A stretch of DNA of 26,609 nt from CAZVYN01 sp964631125 (GCA_964631125.1 CAZVYN010000061.1:1-26609); one strand, 5' to 3'; counted from the first letter of the stretch, positions 5,629-13,205 are shown. The notes: generated by a model not told the origin, from the sequence alone. A program made the numbers and translations.

Positions 5629-7719
5629 TCAGACTCCGCTGAACTTCGCCGCTCTCCGCTCCATCACCGCCGTCATCCCCTCCCGCGCATCCGCCGACCG
5701 GAAGATCTCATCGAGCCCGGCCGCCTCCAGCTCCAACGCCTCCGCCAACGACACGCGCGCTCCCTCCACCACCAACGCATCCGCGCGCTTCAGCGCCAAC
5801 GGCGCCTTCGCCTGCAGCCGCGAGCGCAGTTTCGCGGTGGCGGCGTCGTCATTCGGCGCGACCAGATCCTCGATCGACGCTTCCGCGAAGAGGCGCGCCA
5901 TGCCGAGCAACGTGGGATCGGAGGCGACTCCGGGCGCGAGCGCATGGACGGCTGCTCCCTGACGCGACGCCTTGCCGCGCGCGATCGCGGTTTCGATCGC
6001 GGCGTCCAGATCACGATGCGGAACGACCGCGTCGACCAGGCCCATGCGCAGCGCGGTGGGCGCGTCGACCATCTGGCCCGTGTCGACCAACCAACGCGTG
6101 AGGGCGAGGCCGATGCGTCGGCTCGGGCGCTGCGTGCCGCCGAGTCCCGGATAGATGCCGATGCCGGTTTCGGGGAAGGCCATCGACGCCTTCTCGGTGC
6201 AGACGATCGCGTCGCAGGCAAGCGCGAGTTCGAGACCGCCGCCCAACGCCAGGCCGTCCATCTTCGCAATGACCGGCTTCGGGCACGATTCGATGCGCTG
6301 CAGGATGGCGTGTCCGTCGCGGGCGAACTGCGCGATCTCGTCGAACTTGCCCGCGCCGATGTTGCGCACGAAGAACGCGAGATCGGCCCCGGCGATGAAG
6401 GCCTTGCCGGCGCCGGAGAGAACAATGCCCTTCACCTTGGGGTCGGCGATGGCCGACTCGAGGGCGACAGAGAGTTGGCGGGCGACTTCGGGGTTGAGGG
6501 CGTTGAGGGCGTCTGGCCTGTTAACCGTGATATTTGCGACGGCGCTTTGGCCGTCGGAAATATCACGGTTTCCGCTATCCGACATCGGCACTACTTCGAG
6601 TTTCACCACGCGAATTGGAAACGGGAGGGATGCCGCGGATTGGTCTCGAAGGACAACGGGAGTGGGGAGGCTGTACTTGGTCTCGATGAGGCCGGAATGT
6701 CGCATCGCCTCGGCTACGCCGACGCGGTTCATCATTTCAAACGGGCCCCGAGCCCACCTCAGCCCTACTCGGGCTCCGATGTCTACATCCTCGATCGTCC
6801 CCACCCCCTCGCTCACCAACTGCGCCGCCACATAGAACGTCACGGCTAGCAGTCTCTCCGCCACGAGCGGAAACTTCGCCTTCACCGCATCCCCGGCGAG
6901 GGAGAACTCCCCTCCCGCTTCCATCTTCCGTTTGATCACATCGGACGGCGCATAGAAGGGGCCGAGCTCACGCGCCAGCGTTGCTGCCGCGTGGTAACCA
7001 ATCGGTATCCCCGTGATGTTCATGAGCTGGAACGGACCGAGCGCGATCTTGAACGTCTCGATCGCCGCCTGTTCGATCGTCGGGATGTCGGCCACCCCTT
7101 CTTCGAGCAGGCGCGCGGCTTCATTGATCCACGGGACGAAGAAGCGGTTCACGACGAAGCCGGGGGCGTCGGCGGTGGCGATCGGGGTCTTGCCGATCTG
7201 CTCCTGCACGGCCCAGGCGCGCGCGTAGGTGTCGTCGCTCGTTTCGGGCGCGCGGACCACTTCGACCAGGCGATTCTTGGCGGGGTGATAGAAGTAATGC
7301 AGCCCGACCACGCGCTCGGGATGCTTCGTCACTGCCGACAGTTCGCGCACGCGGAATGACGACGTGTTCGTACCCAAGATCGCATCGGCGCGCGTCGCTT
7401 CGCCGAGGCGGCGGAAGATGTCCTGCTTGACCGCGAGGTCCTCGAAGACCGCTTCGACCACGAGGTCGGCCTGGCTGAGTTGCACCCAGTCGACGGTGGC
7501 GAGCACGCGCTCCTCGATCGCGCGCGCGGCGTCTTCGCGATAGATCTTCCGCTCGACCGCTTCGCGCAAGGTTTCGCGGATGCGGTTGCGCCCGCGCTCG
7601 ACCGCCGCTTCGTCCAAGTCCAGCAACATCACGCGGAAGCCTTCGGCCGCGTACTTCTGCGCGATGCCCGAGCCCATGTTGCCGGCGCCGATGACCGCGA
7701 TGGTGCGGATCTCACTCAT
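5629..7719 (-). CDS. 3-hydroxyacyl-CoA dehydrogenase / enoyl-CoA hydratase fusion
   Basis: Bifunctional β-oxidation-type enzyme of 696 residues that hydrates enoyl-CoA and oxidises 3-hydroxyacyl-CoA with NAD. The dehydrogenase comes first: Rossmann motif IGAGNMGSGIA near residue 10, VVEAVFEDLAVKQ, catalytic-His segment LHYFYHPAKN, and DAPGFVVNRFF opening the C-terminal dehydrogenase domain. The hydratase follows from about residue 395: oxyanion-hole segment GAGKAFIAGADL, GGGLELALACD, and FPETGIGIYPGLGGTQR with both crotonase glutamates. FadB has the opposite domain order; this order is known from archaeal fusions such as crotonyl-CoA hydratase/3-hydroxybutyryl-CoA dehydrogenase. The ATG at 7719 overlaps the methyltransferase stop (ATGA). 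A 48-bp palindrome encodes residues 384–399 at the domain junction. An upstream extension to 8076 is a false frame. Confidence 0.93.
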   Translation of the reverse strand: MSEIRTIAVIGAGNMGSGIAQKYAAEGFRVMLLDLDEAAVERGRNRIRETLREAVERKIYREDAARAIEERVLATVDWVQLSQADLVVEAVFEDLAVKQDIFRRLGEATRADAILGTNTSSFRVRELSAVTKHPERVVGLHYFYHPAKNRLVEVVRAPETSDDTYARAWAVQEQIGKTPIATADAPGFVVNRFFVPWINEAARLLEEGVADIPTIEQAAIETFKIALGPFQLMNITGIPIGYHAAATLARELGPFYAPSDVIKRKMEAGGEFSLAGDAVKAKFPLVAERLLAVTFYVAAQLVSEGVGTIEDVDIGARVGLRWARGPFEMMNRVGVAEAMRHSGLIETKYSLPTPVVLRDQSAASLPFPIRVVKLEVVPMSDSGNRDISDGQSAVANITVNRPDALNALNPEVARQLSVALESAIADPKVKGIVLSGAGKAFIAGADLAFFVRNIGAGKFDEIAQFARDGHAILQRIESCPKPVIAKMDGLALGGGLELALACDAIVCTEKASMAFPETGIGIYPGLGGTQRPSRRIGLALTRWLVDTGQMVDAPTALRMGLVDAVVPHRDLDAAIETAIARGKASRQGAAVHALAPGVASDPTLLGMARLFAEASIEDLVAPNDDAATAKLRSRLQAKAPLALKRADALVVEGARVSLAEALELEAAGLDEIFRSADAREGMTAVMERRAAKFSGV
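6523..6570 (-). repeat. 48-bp palindrome inside the fusion gene
   Basis: Arms 6523–6543 and 6550–6570 are 21 bp with a single mismatch and a 6-nt loop. It encodes NRDISDGQSAVANITV at the junction of the dehydrogenase and hydratase domains. Confidence 0.9.
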
Positions 7720-8513
7720 GCGAACTGCTCTCCTTCTTCCGCTTCTTCTTCCAGCGTGGGACGCTGCGCGGCGGCCAAGAGGTAGCCGAGGACGCCGCGT
7801 CCGCCGTAACCGTAGTACGCCGCAGCTTCGCGGCGTCGATTGTCCAGATCTTCCGAGTCGATCTCTCCGTGCGCGAAATACTCGGCCCAGGCGCTCTCGG
7901 GGACGAGACAACTGACGCGCGTCCGGTAGCCGAGGGCCTCCAGCAACGCGCGATACTCCGCTTCGGTGCCGATGGCGAGATGTCCCGCTTCGAAGACGGC
8001 GCGCACGATCGGCGAGGGGACGTTGCCCTTCTCGATCAACGGTACGCCGTCGTCTTCGGTCAGATCGCCGAGCCAAGCGCGAACCGCGGCCGGCGGCGGC
8101 GAGTCCAGATAGACCGGGTCGCTCGCGATCAGCCAGCCCGCGGGACGCAGATGCACGCGGATCCGCTCGAGCGCGCGGGCCAGTCCGAAGGCGGTGGCGA
8201 CGCCGCCGAGGGCGAGCACCGCGTCGTACTCCTCGACCGGCAGCTCGATGTGGCGCGGGTCCATCTGGAGGAACTCGACCTGATCGCCGAGGTCGTGGGC
8301 CGCGGCCGAGGCGCGCGCGCGGGCCAGCGCCGATTCGTCGGGGTCGATCGCGGTCACACGAACTCCCAACTCCGCCGCCAAGAGGAGCGAGGCGCCGCCG
8401 TCGCGACAGCAGATGTCGAGCAGGTGATGGCCGGTGGAGAGGCCGAGTCCGCGGGTCAGCGTGAGGAGGAGATCGCGCGACATGGGAGTGCGGATGGGAG
8501 GTGTGGGAGTCAT
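7716..8513 (-). CDS. Class I SAM-dependent methyltransferase
   Basis: 265 residues, cytoplasmic. The SAM-binding Rossmann fold is visible as motif I (HHLLDICCRDGGASLLLA, near residues 29–46), motif II with an acidic end (VRVTAIDPDESALARARA), a motif with an acidic residue before the adenine site (VEFLQMDPRHIELP), and motif IV-like EYDAVLALGG. Motif I with DICCRDGG replaces the common DxGxGxG. The C-terminal third contains a region (EYRALLEALGYRTR…WAEYFAHGEI) seen in small-molecule methyltransferases; the substrate is unknown. The start ATG overlaps the upstream stop (ATGA), and its own stop overlaps the next start, so the gene is translationally coupled on both sides. An alternative start is Met11 (MSRDLLL). 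Confidence 0.85.
   Translation of the reverse strand: MTPTPPIRTPMSRDLLLTLTRGLGLSTGHHLLDICCRDGGASLLLAAELGVRVTAIDPDESALARARASAAAHDLGDQVEFLQMDPRHIELPVEEYDAVLALGGVATAFGLARALERIRVHLRPAGWLIASDPVYLDSPPPAAVRAWLGDLTEDDGVPLIEKGNVPSPIVRAVFEAGHLAIGTEAEYRALLEALGYRTRVSCLVPESAWAEYFAHGEIDSEDLDNRRREAAAYYGYGGRGVLGYLLAAAQRPTLEEEAEEGEQFA
7817..7836 (-). repeat. 7-bp stem hairpin inside methyltransferase gene
   Basis: ACGCCGC and GCGGCGT around a 6-nt loop, coding for part of RREAAAY. Weak alone; listed because it belongs to the run of hairpins in this operon. Confidence 0.4.
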
Positions 8514-9685
8514 GGGGCAGCGCCGGTGGCTGGGGACCAGCGACGGGAAACTACCGCGCGGCGCGCAACGCGCCGGGTGGTTTCCGCGCGAACGGAGGCG
8601 CCGGCACGGTCGCCGGCGCTAGACAGATCCCCCCAAGAGAACAACGCGACGCCGCCGGGGACGTTGGCGTCGGCCCACTCCATCTGGGCGTCGAGTTCGG
8701 TTGCGCTCAGCTTCCACACTCCCAAGCCGACCAAGACGCGTTCGGGCGGAAGGTCGGCGGAGATCGCCTGCTCACGCCAACGCGCCAAGCGTTCCATGGA
8801 CGTGGTGTAGCTCATCGGGATCGCGCGGTCGATCCAGAGCTCGCGCACCCACGTCGTCCAGTCTTGTCCGTAGAGTTGGAACGCATCGTCGGGATCCGGC
8901 ATGACCGCCGCAGAGAGAACGATGCCCGGCCGCGCAGCGCGCGCCCGCTCCCCCGCCTCGCGCACGAAGAGCGAGACCTGCTCGGCCCGCCACTCTTCCC
9001 ACGAGGGATGATCGAGCGCTTCACGCGCCGCGAAAGCCTGCAGCGCGTCGCTCTCGAAACCGCCCTTGGGACCGGGGAAGCGGACGTAGTCCCAATGAAG
9101 CCCGTCGAGCGCGTAGCGTTCGACGAGCTCTGAGACGACGTCGAGAAGATGTCCCCTCGCCGGCGGCGAAGCCGGCGAGAGAAACGCACCTTCGAGAAAG
9201 AGCTCCCCGCGCTCCGACTTCGGGATCTCGGCAATCGAGCGACCGTCTTCCCAGCGTGCAATCCATCCGGGGTGAGCGTTCGCGACGTGGAGCGCGTCGT
9301 CGGCGGAGCCGACGAGGAAGACGTTGAACCAAGCATGCACACGTAGCCGCCGCGCGTGCGCGGCGGCCATCAGCGTGGCGAGTGCATCAAATCGCTCGTC
9401 CCTTCGAGGGACGAGCGATGACCGGTAATACGCGTCGCCTCTGCCTCGCACCTGCACCAACAAGTCCGTCGCCCCCAACTCCGCCGCGTCCCCCACCAAC
9501 GCCTCGATCGCCGCAGGCGACGCGAGCTGATCCCGGATGATCCAAAGATATCGATCGGCGGCGTCCGCGCCGCCGATCGATCCAACTGCGATCAGGATCG
9601 AGATGACTATGGAGAGGAGAAAGGGGATCACGACCGACCTACCGAACCCGCGACGAAGGTCACATCCGGGGATTGCTGGGTGCAT
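8510..9685 (-). CDS. Exported GHL10-type glycoside-hydrolase-like protein
   Basis: 391 residues from ATG 9685. The N-terminus has a basic stretch and a hydrophobic core (SVVIPFLLSIVISILIAVGSIGG) with likely cleavage near ADAADR, so the protein is exported. The body is the (β/α)8 glycosyl-hydrolase-like 10 (GHL10, formerly DUF187) family: LGATDLLVQVRGRGDAYYRS, RLRVHAWFNVFLV, YALDGLHWDYVRFP (the characteristic DGxHxDYxRFP), IVLSAAVMPD, WVRELWIDRAIPMSY, and a terminal VLVGLGVWK segment. Family members bind or cleave cell-wall or exopolysaccharide glycans, but activity is mostly inferred. No good RBS is seen; TTG 9706 is an alternative start. It leads an ATGA-coupled trio and follows the rplQ terminator. 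Several perfect hairpins lie inside its coding region. Confidence 0.8.
   Translation of the reverse strand: MHPAIPGCDLRRGFGRSVVIPFLLSIVISILIAVGSIGGADAADRYLWIIRDQLASPAAIEALVGDAAELGATDLLVQVRGRGDAYYRSSLVPRRDERFDALATLMAAAHARRLRVHAWFNVFLVGSADDALHVANAHPGWIARWEDGRSIAEIPKSERGELFLEGAFLSPASPPARGHLLDVVSELVERYALDGLHWDYVRFPGPKGGFESDALQAFAAREALDHPSWEEWRAEQVSLFVREAGERARAARPGIVLSAAVMPDPDDAFQLYGQDWTTWVRELWIDRAIPMSYTTSMERLARWREQAISADLPPERVLVGLGVWKLSATELDAQMEWADANVPGGVALFSWGDLSSAGDRAGASVRAETTRRVARRAVVSRRWSPATGAAP
8598..8619 (-). repeat. 8-bp stem hairpin in GHL10 gene
   Basis: GCGCCGGC and GCCGGCGC around a 6-nt loop near the 3' end of the gene. It shares the CGCCGGC…GCCGGCG core with the hairpin at 9156–9179. 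Confidence 0.6.
9156..9179 (-). repeat. 9-bp stem hairpin in GHL10 gene
   Basis: CTCGCCGGC and GCCGGCGAG around loop GGCGAA, coding for SPASPPAR in a loop of the barrel. Confidence 0.65.
9391..9419 (-). repeat. 13-bp perfect hairpin in GHL10 gene
   Basis: ATCGCTCGTCCCT pairs with AGGGACGAGCGAT around a 3-nt loop and encodes SLVPRRDER shortly after the first barrel strand. Confidence 0.85.
9550..9581 (-). repeat. 14-bp perfect hairpin at signal-peptide end of GHL10 gene
   Basis: ATCGATCGGCGGCG pairs with CGCCGCCGATCGAT around loop TCCG. It encodes the SIGGADAADR segment at the predicted signal-peptidase site. Confidence 0.88.
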
Positions 9686-9717
9686 GGGTGGGGGTTCGGA
9701 CGCCAACGCCGGAAGGG

Positions 9718-9755
9718 AGAAAAGAGGACGGATCGTCGCGGGGCGCGACGATCCG
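9718..9755 (-). terminator. Intrinsic terminator after rplQ
   Basis: On the minus strand GGATCGTCGCG/CGCGACGATCC forms a perfect 11-bp stem (9755–9745 and 9741–9731, 3-nt loop), followed by GTCCTCTTTTCTC. It separates the ribosomal cluster from the GHL10 operon, so that operon should have its own promoter, although none is evident. Confidence 0.75.
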
Positions 9756-9861
9756 CGACTTAGCCGGGAAGCCCCGGCGTATTGAGATACGACTGGGGCT
9801 CCCCTTGCTTTGCAAGTTGTGCAGGATGCGCGGTTCGGCGGCGGACGTCGAACGCTTCGCG

Positions 9862-10350
9862 TTACGACGTCGCTACCTCCACTTCCTTCTTCCGGCCGGC
9901 GCCGAGGACGCGGTCGAGGAGACCGCGCTTCTTCTCGGGGACCGGCGCGTCGACGGCGTCTTCGCGCTTCTTGCGATCGGCGGCCTTCTGCTCGGTCGTC
10001 TTCACGAGCTCGAGGATGGCCATCTCGCCGGCATCGCCGAGCCGACGGCGGGTCTTCAGGATGCGCGTGTAGCCGCCCGGGCGGTTCATGTAGAGCGGCG
10101 CGATCTCGTCGAAGAGCTTCTTCACGACCGTCTCGCTCATGACCACCGCCGCGACGAGGCGTCGGGAGTGGAGATCGTTGCGCCGCGCCTTGGTGATCAA
10201 GGTCTCCGCCAGACGCCGCGTCTCCTTGGCCTTGGCCAGCGTCGTCTCGATCCGCTCCCGCTCGAAGAGCGCGGTGACCAAGTTCCGCAGGAGCGCCTTC
10301 CGGTGGGAGGCGGTGCGGCTGAGCTTGCGGTGGTCTTTACGGTGTCTCAT
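9862..10350 (-). CDS. rplQ: 50S ribosomal protein L17 (bL17)
   Basis: Large-subunit protein near the exit-tunnel side. 162 residues against about 120 in most bacteria. The conserved core (MRHRKDHRKLSRTASHRKALLRNL…ARRLVTKA-like segment…GGYTRILKTRRRLGDAGEMAILEL) ends near residue 120. The extra 40 residues are a charged tail (EQKAADRKKREDAVDAPVPEKKRG…), as seen in several extended L17 proteins. Start at ATG 10350; a longer upstream frame lacks conservation. It is the last gene of the cluster, 40 nt after rpoA, and is followed by an intrinsic terminator. Confidence 0.97.
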   Translation of the reverse strand: MRHRKDHRKLSRTASHRKALLRNLVTALFERERIETTLAKAKETRRLAETLITKARRNDLHSRRLVAAVVMSETVVKKLFDEIAPLYMNRPGGYTRILKTRRRLGDAGEMAILELVKTTEQKAADRKKREDAVDAPVPEKKRGLLDRVLGAGRKKEVEVATS

Positions 10351-10390
10351 CGTTCTCTCTCGGTTGATCCGCGCGTGAGGCGCGAAGGTT

Positions 10391-11461
10391 CTAGAGGTCG
10401 TCCGCTCCGGCATCGGCATCGTCGTCGTCGAGGAGATCGTCGATGTCCACCGCTCCGGCGGGCACGGGCGCCGCCGTCTGCGGTCCGAGGTACCGGGAGA
10501 CATCCATGCCGAACGTCAGCTTCATGTTCACGAGCAGATCCGCGATCTCCTTGAGCGACTTCTTGCCGAAGTTGCGGTACTGGAGCATCTCGGCTTCGCT
10601 CTTCTGGACGAGATCACCGAGCGACTTGATCTTGGCGGCGCGGAGGCAGTTCCCCGAGCGGACCGAGAGCTCGAGCTCGTCGACGCTCTTCTCCAGCAAT
10701 TCCTTGATCCGCAGGTACTCCTCGTCGACGACCTCTTCTTTTTCCTCTTCGAACTGCTCCTCGAAGGTGACGAAGAGGCTGAAGTGGTCGCGGAGCAGCT
10801 TGGCCGCCATGGCGAGGGTGTCGACCGGGAGCATCGAGCCGTCGGTCGCGATCTCGATCGTCAGCTTGTCGTAGTCGATCCGCTGGCCGATGCGCGTGTT
10901 GTCGACCTTGAAGTTGACGGTCGTGACCGGCGAGAAGATGGCGTCGAGCGAGATCCATCCGAGGGGACGATCGGCGGCGCCCGGCTGGTCTTCGGCCGAG
11001 GCGTATCCCTTGCCCGAAGCGACCTCGACCTCCAGGCGGAGCTCCGCGTCTTTGTTCACAGTGGCGATCACGTGCTCGGGATTGAGGATCTTGATGTCGG
11101 AGGAGATCTCCAGATCCTTCGCCTTGATCACCTTCGGACCCTTCGCCTGGTAGACGCCGCGGCGCGGTCCGTCGCCGGTGTGCTTGAAGCGGATCTTCTT
11201 CAAGTTCAAGACGACGTCGGTGACGTCTTCTTGCACGCCCGGAATCGCGGTGAACTCATTGCGCACCCGTTCGTCTCCGAAGCGCACCGCCGTCACCGCC
11301 ACACCCTGGAGAGACGAGAGCAGAACTCGGCGCAACGAATTGCCGAGGGTGGTGCCGAAGCCCCGCTCGAGGGGCTCGATGACGAACGTGCCGAGGGTGG
11401 CGGTGGCGACAACGTCGTCCTGCCGAACCCGCTCGGGCATCTGGAGCGCCTTCCACTTCAT
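10391..11461 (-). CDS. rpoA: RNA polymerase subunit alpha
   Basis: 356 residues, slightly longer than the usual 315–330. The N-terminal dimerisation domain shows YGTFVIEPLERGFGTTLGNSLRRVLLSSLQG-type sequence and the VTDVVLNLKKIRFK segment. The C-terminal domain that contacts UP elements and activators shows ELSVRSGNCLRAAKIKSLGDL and YRNFGKKSLKEIADLL. The protein ends in an acidic tail (DIDDLLDDDDADAGADDL) beyond the conserved fold. Located between rpsD and rplQ as in the alpha operon, 41 nt after rpsD. Confidence 0.98.
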   Translation of the reverse strand: MKWKALQMPERVRQDDVVATATLGTFVIEPLERGFGTTLGNSLRRVLLSSLQGVAVTAVRFGDERVRNEFTAIPGVQEDVTDVVLNLKKIRFKHTGDGPRRGVYQAKGPKVIKAKDLEISSDIKILNPEHVIATVNKDAELRLEVEVASGKGYASAEDQPGAADRPLGWISLDAIFSPVTTVNFKVDNTRIGQRIDYDKLTIEIATDGSMLPVDTLAMAAKLLRDHFSLFVTFEEQFEEEKEEVVDEEYLRIKELLEKSVDELELSVRSGNCLRAAKIKSLGDLVQKSEAEMLQYRNFGKKSLKEIADLLVNMKLTFGMDVSRYLGPQTAAPVPAGAVDIDDLLDDDDADAGADDL

Positions 11462-11502
11462 TCCGCTGGTTCCTCCGGGGTCTTCAAGCTGGGAGACACG
11501 AA

Positions 11503-12132
11503 CTACTTCGAGTAGAGCTCCACGATCAACTGCTCCTGCACCGGCACGGGGATCTCATCGCGCGCCGGGATCTTCACGAGCCGTCCGGTCATCCCCTTCT
11601 CTTCGAACTCCAACCACGACTGCATTTCGGTCCGCCGACGGTTCGCCACCGTCTCCTTGACGCCGGGAATCTGCCGGCTCTTCTCGGCCACCTGGACGGT
11701 GTCGCCGACCCGCAGCGCATAGCTCGGCACGTCGACGCGGTGTCCGTTGACGTGGATGTGTCCGTGGCCCACGAGCTGCCGCGCGGCGTTGCGCGAGGGG
11801 GCGATGCCGAGGCGATAGACGATGTTGTCGAGGCGCGTTTCCAGGAGTTGGAGAAGGTTCTCGCCGGTGATGCCCTTCTTCTTCTCCGCCTTGTGGAAGT
11901 AGTTCCGGAACTGCCGCTCCAAGACGCCATAGATCCGCCGCGCCTTCTGCTTCTCTCGGAGCTGCTGTCCGTACGGCGTGATCTTCGCGCGACGATCGCG
12001 GCCGTGCTCACCCGGCGCATAGGCGCGGCGCTCGATGGCGCACTTATCGGTGTAGCAGCGGTCCCCCTTGAGATAGAGGCGGATTCCTTCGCGTCGACAT
12101 TGGCGACACTTGGCGTCGGTGTAACGGGCCAT
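11503..12132 (-). CDS. rpsD: 30S ribosomal protein S4 (uS4), zinc-binding form
   Basis: Primary 16S rRNA-binding assembly protein, 209 residues, normal length. C9, C12, C26 and C31 (CRQC…CYTDKC) form the C+ zinc site. The S4 RNA-binding domain is clear (LETRLDNIVYRLGIAPSRNAARQLVGHGHIHVNG). In many bacteria S4 is the autogenous repressor of the alpha operon. A 98-base spacer precedes it; it contains a 10-bp-period GTTGGCG direct repeat and a small hairpin TGGCGG/CCGCCA (about 12190–12204), which could be part of a control site but is not a proven one. Confidence 0.98.
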   Translation of the reverse strand: MARYTDAKCRQCRREGIRLYLKGDRCYTDKCAIERRAYAPGEHGRDRRAKITPYGQQLREKQKARRIYGVLERQFRNYFHKAEKKKGITGENLLQLLETRLDNIVYRLGIAPSRNAARQLVGHGHIHVNGHRVDVPSYALRVGDTVQVAEKSRQIPGVKETVANRRRTEMQSWLEFEEKGMTGRLVKIPARDEIPVPVQEQLIVELYSK

Positions 12133-12230
12133 CGATATGCTTCCTCTCGGACCGATCCGTTTGGACTGAGACTACGAACTGGTTGGCGTCAGTTGGCGGA
12201 CACCGCCACGAAAACCACTGGGAAACAGAA

Positions 12231-12620
12231 CTAGATTCGGCGTCGCTTCGGCGGCCGACACCCGTTGTGCGGGATCGGCGTGACATCGCGGATAGCCGAG
12301 ACCTCGATCCCGGCGGCGGAGAGGGCGCGGATCGCCGCTTCTCGTCCTGCTCCCGGACCGGTGACCCAGACCTCCACGCGGCGCATGCCCTGGCCGAGCG
12401 CCTCCTTGGCGGCGCCTTCCGCGGCGACCTGCGCGGCGAACGGCGTGCTCTTGCGCGAACCCTTGAAGCCGGCTTTCCCGGAGCTCGACCACGCGATCAC
12501 ACCGCCATCGAGATCGGTGATGGCGACGATCGTGTTGTTGAAGCTCGCGTGGACGTGCGCGACTCCATTGGTTCCGACCTTGCGGTCTTTCTTCTTGGCC
12601 TTCTTGACGGGCTTCGCCAC
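12231..12620 (-). CDS. rpsK: 30S ribosomal protein S11 (uS11)
   Basis: Small-subunit platform protein, 129 residues. The conserved core is visible (VAHVHASFNNTIVAITDLDGGVIAWSSSGKAGFKGSRKSTPFAAQ, and the C-terminal IPHNGCRPPKRRRI). The start is GTG at 12620, behind a GGAGG box. The N-terminus is Lys-rich (MAKPVKKAKKKDRK). Upstream, the 68-base spacer to rpsM contains a 15-bp tandem duplication. Confidence 0.98.
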   Translation of the reverse strand: MAKPVKKAKKKDRKVGTNGVAHVHASFNNTIVAITDLDGGVIAWSSSGKAGFKGSRKSTPFAAQVAAEGAAKEALGQGMRRVEVWVTGPGAGREAAIRALSAAGIEVSAIRDVTPIPHNGCRPPKRRRI

Positions 12621-12648
12621 CTAGCGATTCCTCCACATCTCTGTATCT

Positions 12649-12678
12649 TCTCGGAGCAGTCTCTCTCGGAGCAGTGTT
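12649..12678. repeat. 15-bp tandem duplication in rpsK/rpsM spacer
   Basis: TCTCGGAGCAGT occurs at 12649–12660 and 12664–12675, period 15, with a decayed third copy after. It lies just upstream of the rpsK start, on the transcript side of its RBS. Confidence 0.7.
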
Positions 12679-12688
12679 CTCTCGACGC

Positions 12689-13075
12689 CTACTTCTTCGC
12701 GGGCAGCTTCTTCTTCATCGAGCCGGCCGTCTTCTTGGGTCCCTTGCGCGTGCGCGCGTTCGTGCGCGTGCGCTGACCGCGAACCGGGAGGTTGCGCCGG
12801 TGCCGCAGCCCGCGATAGCAGCCGATATCCATGAGCCGCTTGATGTTCATACCGACTTCGGTATGGAGCGCGCCCTCGACTCGATACTGGTTCTCGATCT
12901 CGTTGCGCAGCCGCGCCGTCTCGTCCTCGCTCAGGGCCTTGACCTTCTTGTCAGGGTCGACCTTGGTCGCTTCGAGGATCTTCCGCGCAGTGGCCGGGCC
13001 GATGCCGAAGATGTATGTGAGTGCGATCTCGATCCGCTTTTCGTTGGGGAGATCGATGCCTGCGATGCGCGCCAA
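12689..13075 (-). CDS. rpsM: 30S ribosomal protein S13 (uS13)
   Basis: Head protein of the 30S subunit that contacts the P-site tRNA and 50S bridges. 128 residues. The core starts MARIAGIDLPNEKRIEIALTYIFGIG, contains the helix-two-turns-helix region (ATARKILEATKVDPDKKVKALSEDE), then MDIGCYRGLRHRRNLPVRGQRTRTNARTRKGP, and ends in a basic tail. The start codon is TTG at 13075, behind AGGAGGG at 5-nt spacing. It is the first gene of the classical alpha operon after rpmJ. Confidence 0.98.
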   Translation of the reverse strand: MARIAGIDLPNEKRIEIALTYIFGIGPATARKILEATKVDPDKKVKALSEDETARLRNEIENQYRVEGALHTEVGMNIKRLMDIGCYRGLRHRRNLPVRGQRTRTNARTRKGPKKTAGSMKKKLPAKK

Positions 13076-13091
13076 CTCAACCCTCCTGTGT

Positions 13092-13205
13092 TCAGCCCTG
13101 CCGTTGCTTGTGCCGCGGATTCTTGCAGATCACGCGAATCACGTTTTCGCGACGGATGACCTTGCAGTGTTCGCAGATCTTCTTGACCGACGCCCGCACC
13201 TTCAT
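13092..13205 (-). CDS. rpmJ: 50S ribosomal protein L36 (bL36), zinc-binding form
   Basis: 37 residues: MKVRASVKKICEHCKVIRRE, then NVIRVICKNPRHKQRQG. C11, C14, C27 and H32 form the C+ zinc site. Start is ATG 13205; 16 bases separate its stop from rpsM. In many bacteria infA lies between map and rpmJ; here only 109 bases separate them and infA is absent. Confidence 0.97.
   Translation of the reverse strand: MKVRASVKKICEHCKVIRRENVIRVICKNPRHKQRQG

Noticed and set aside
7720..8076. Upstream extension of the dehydrogenase/hydratase frame
   Set aside because: Arg-rich frame lying within the methyltransferase gene; the real start is the ATGA overlap at 7719.
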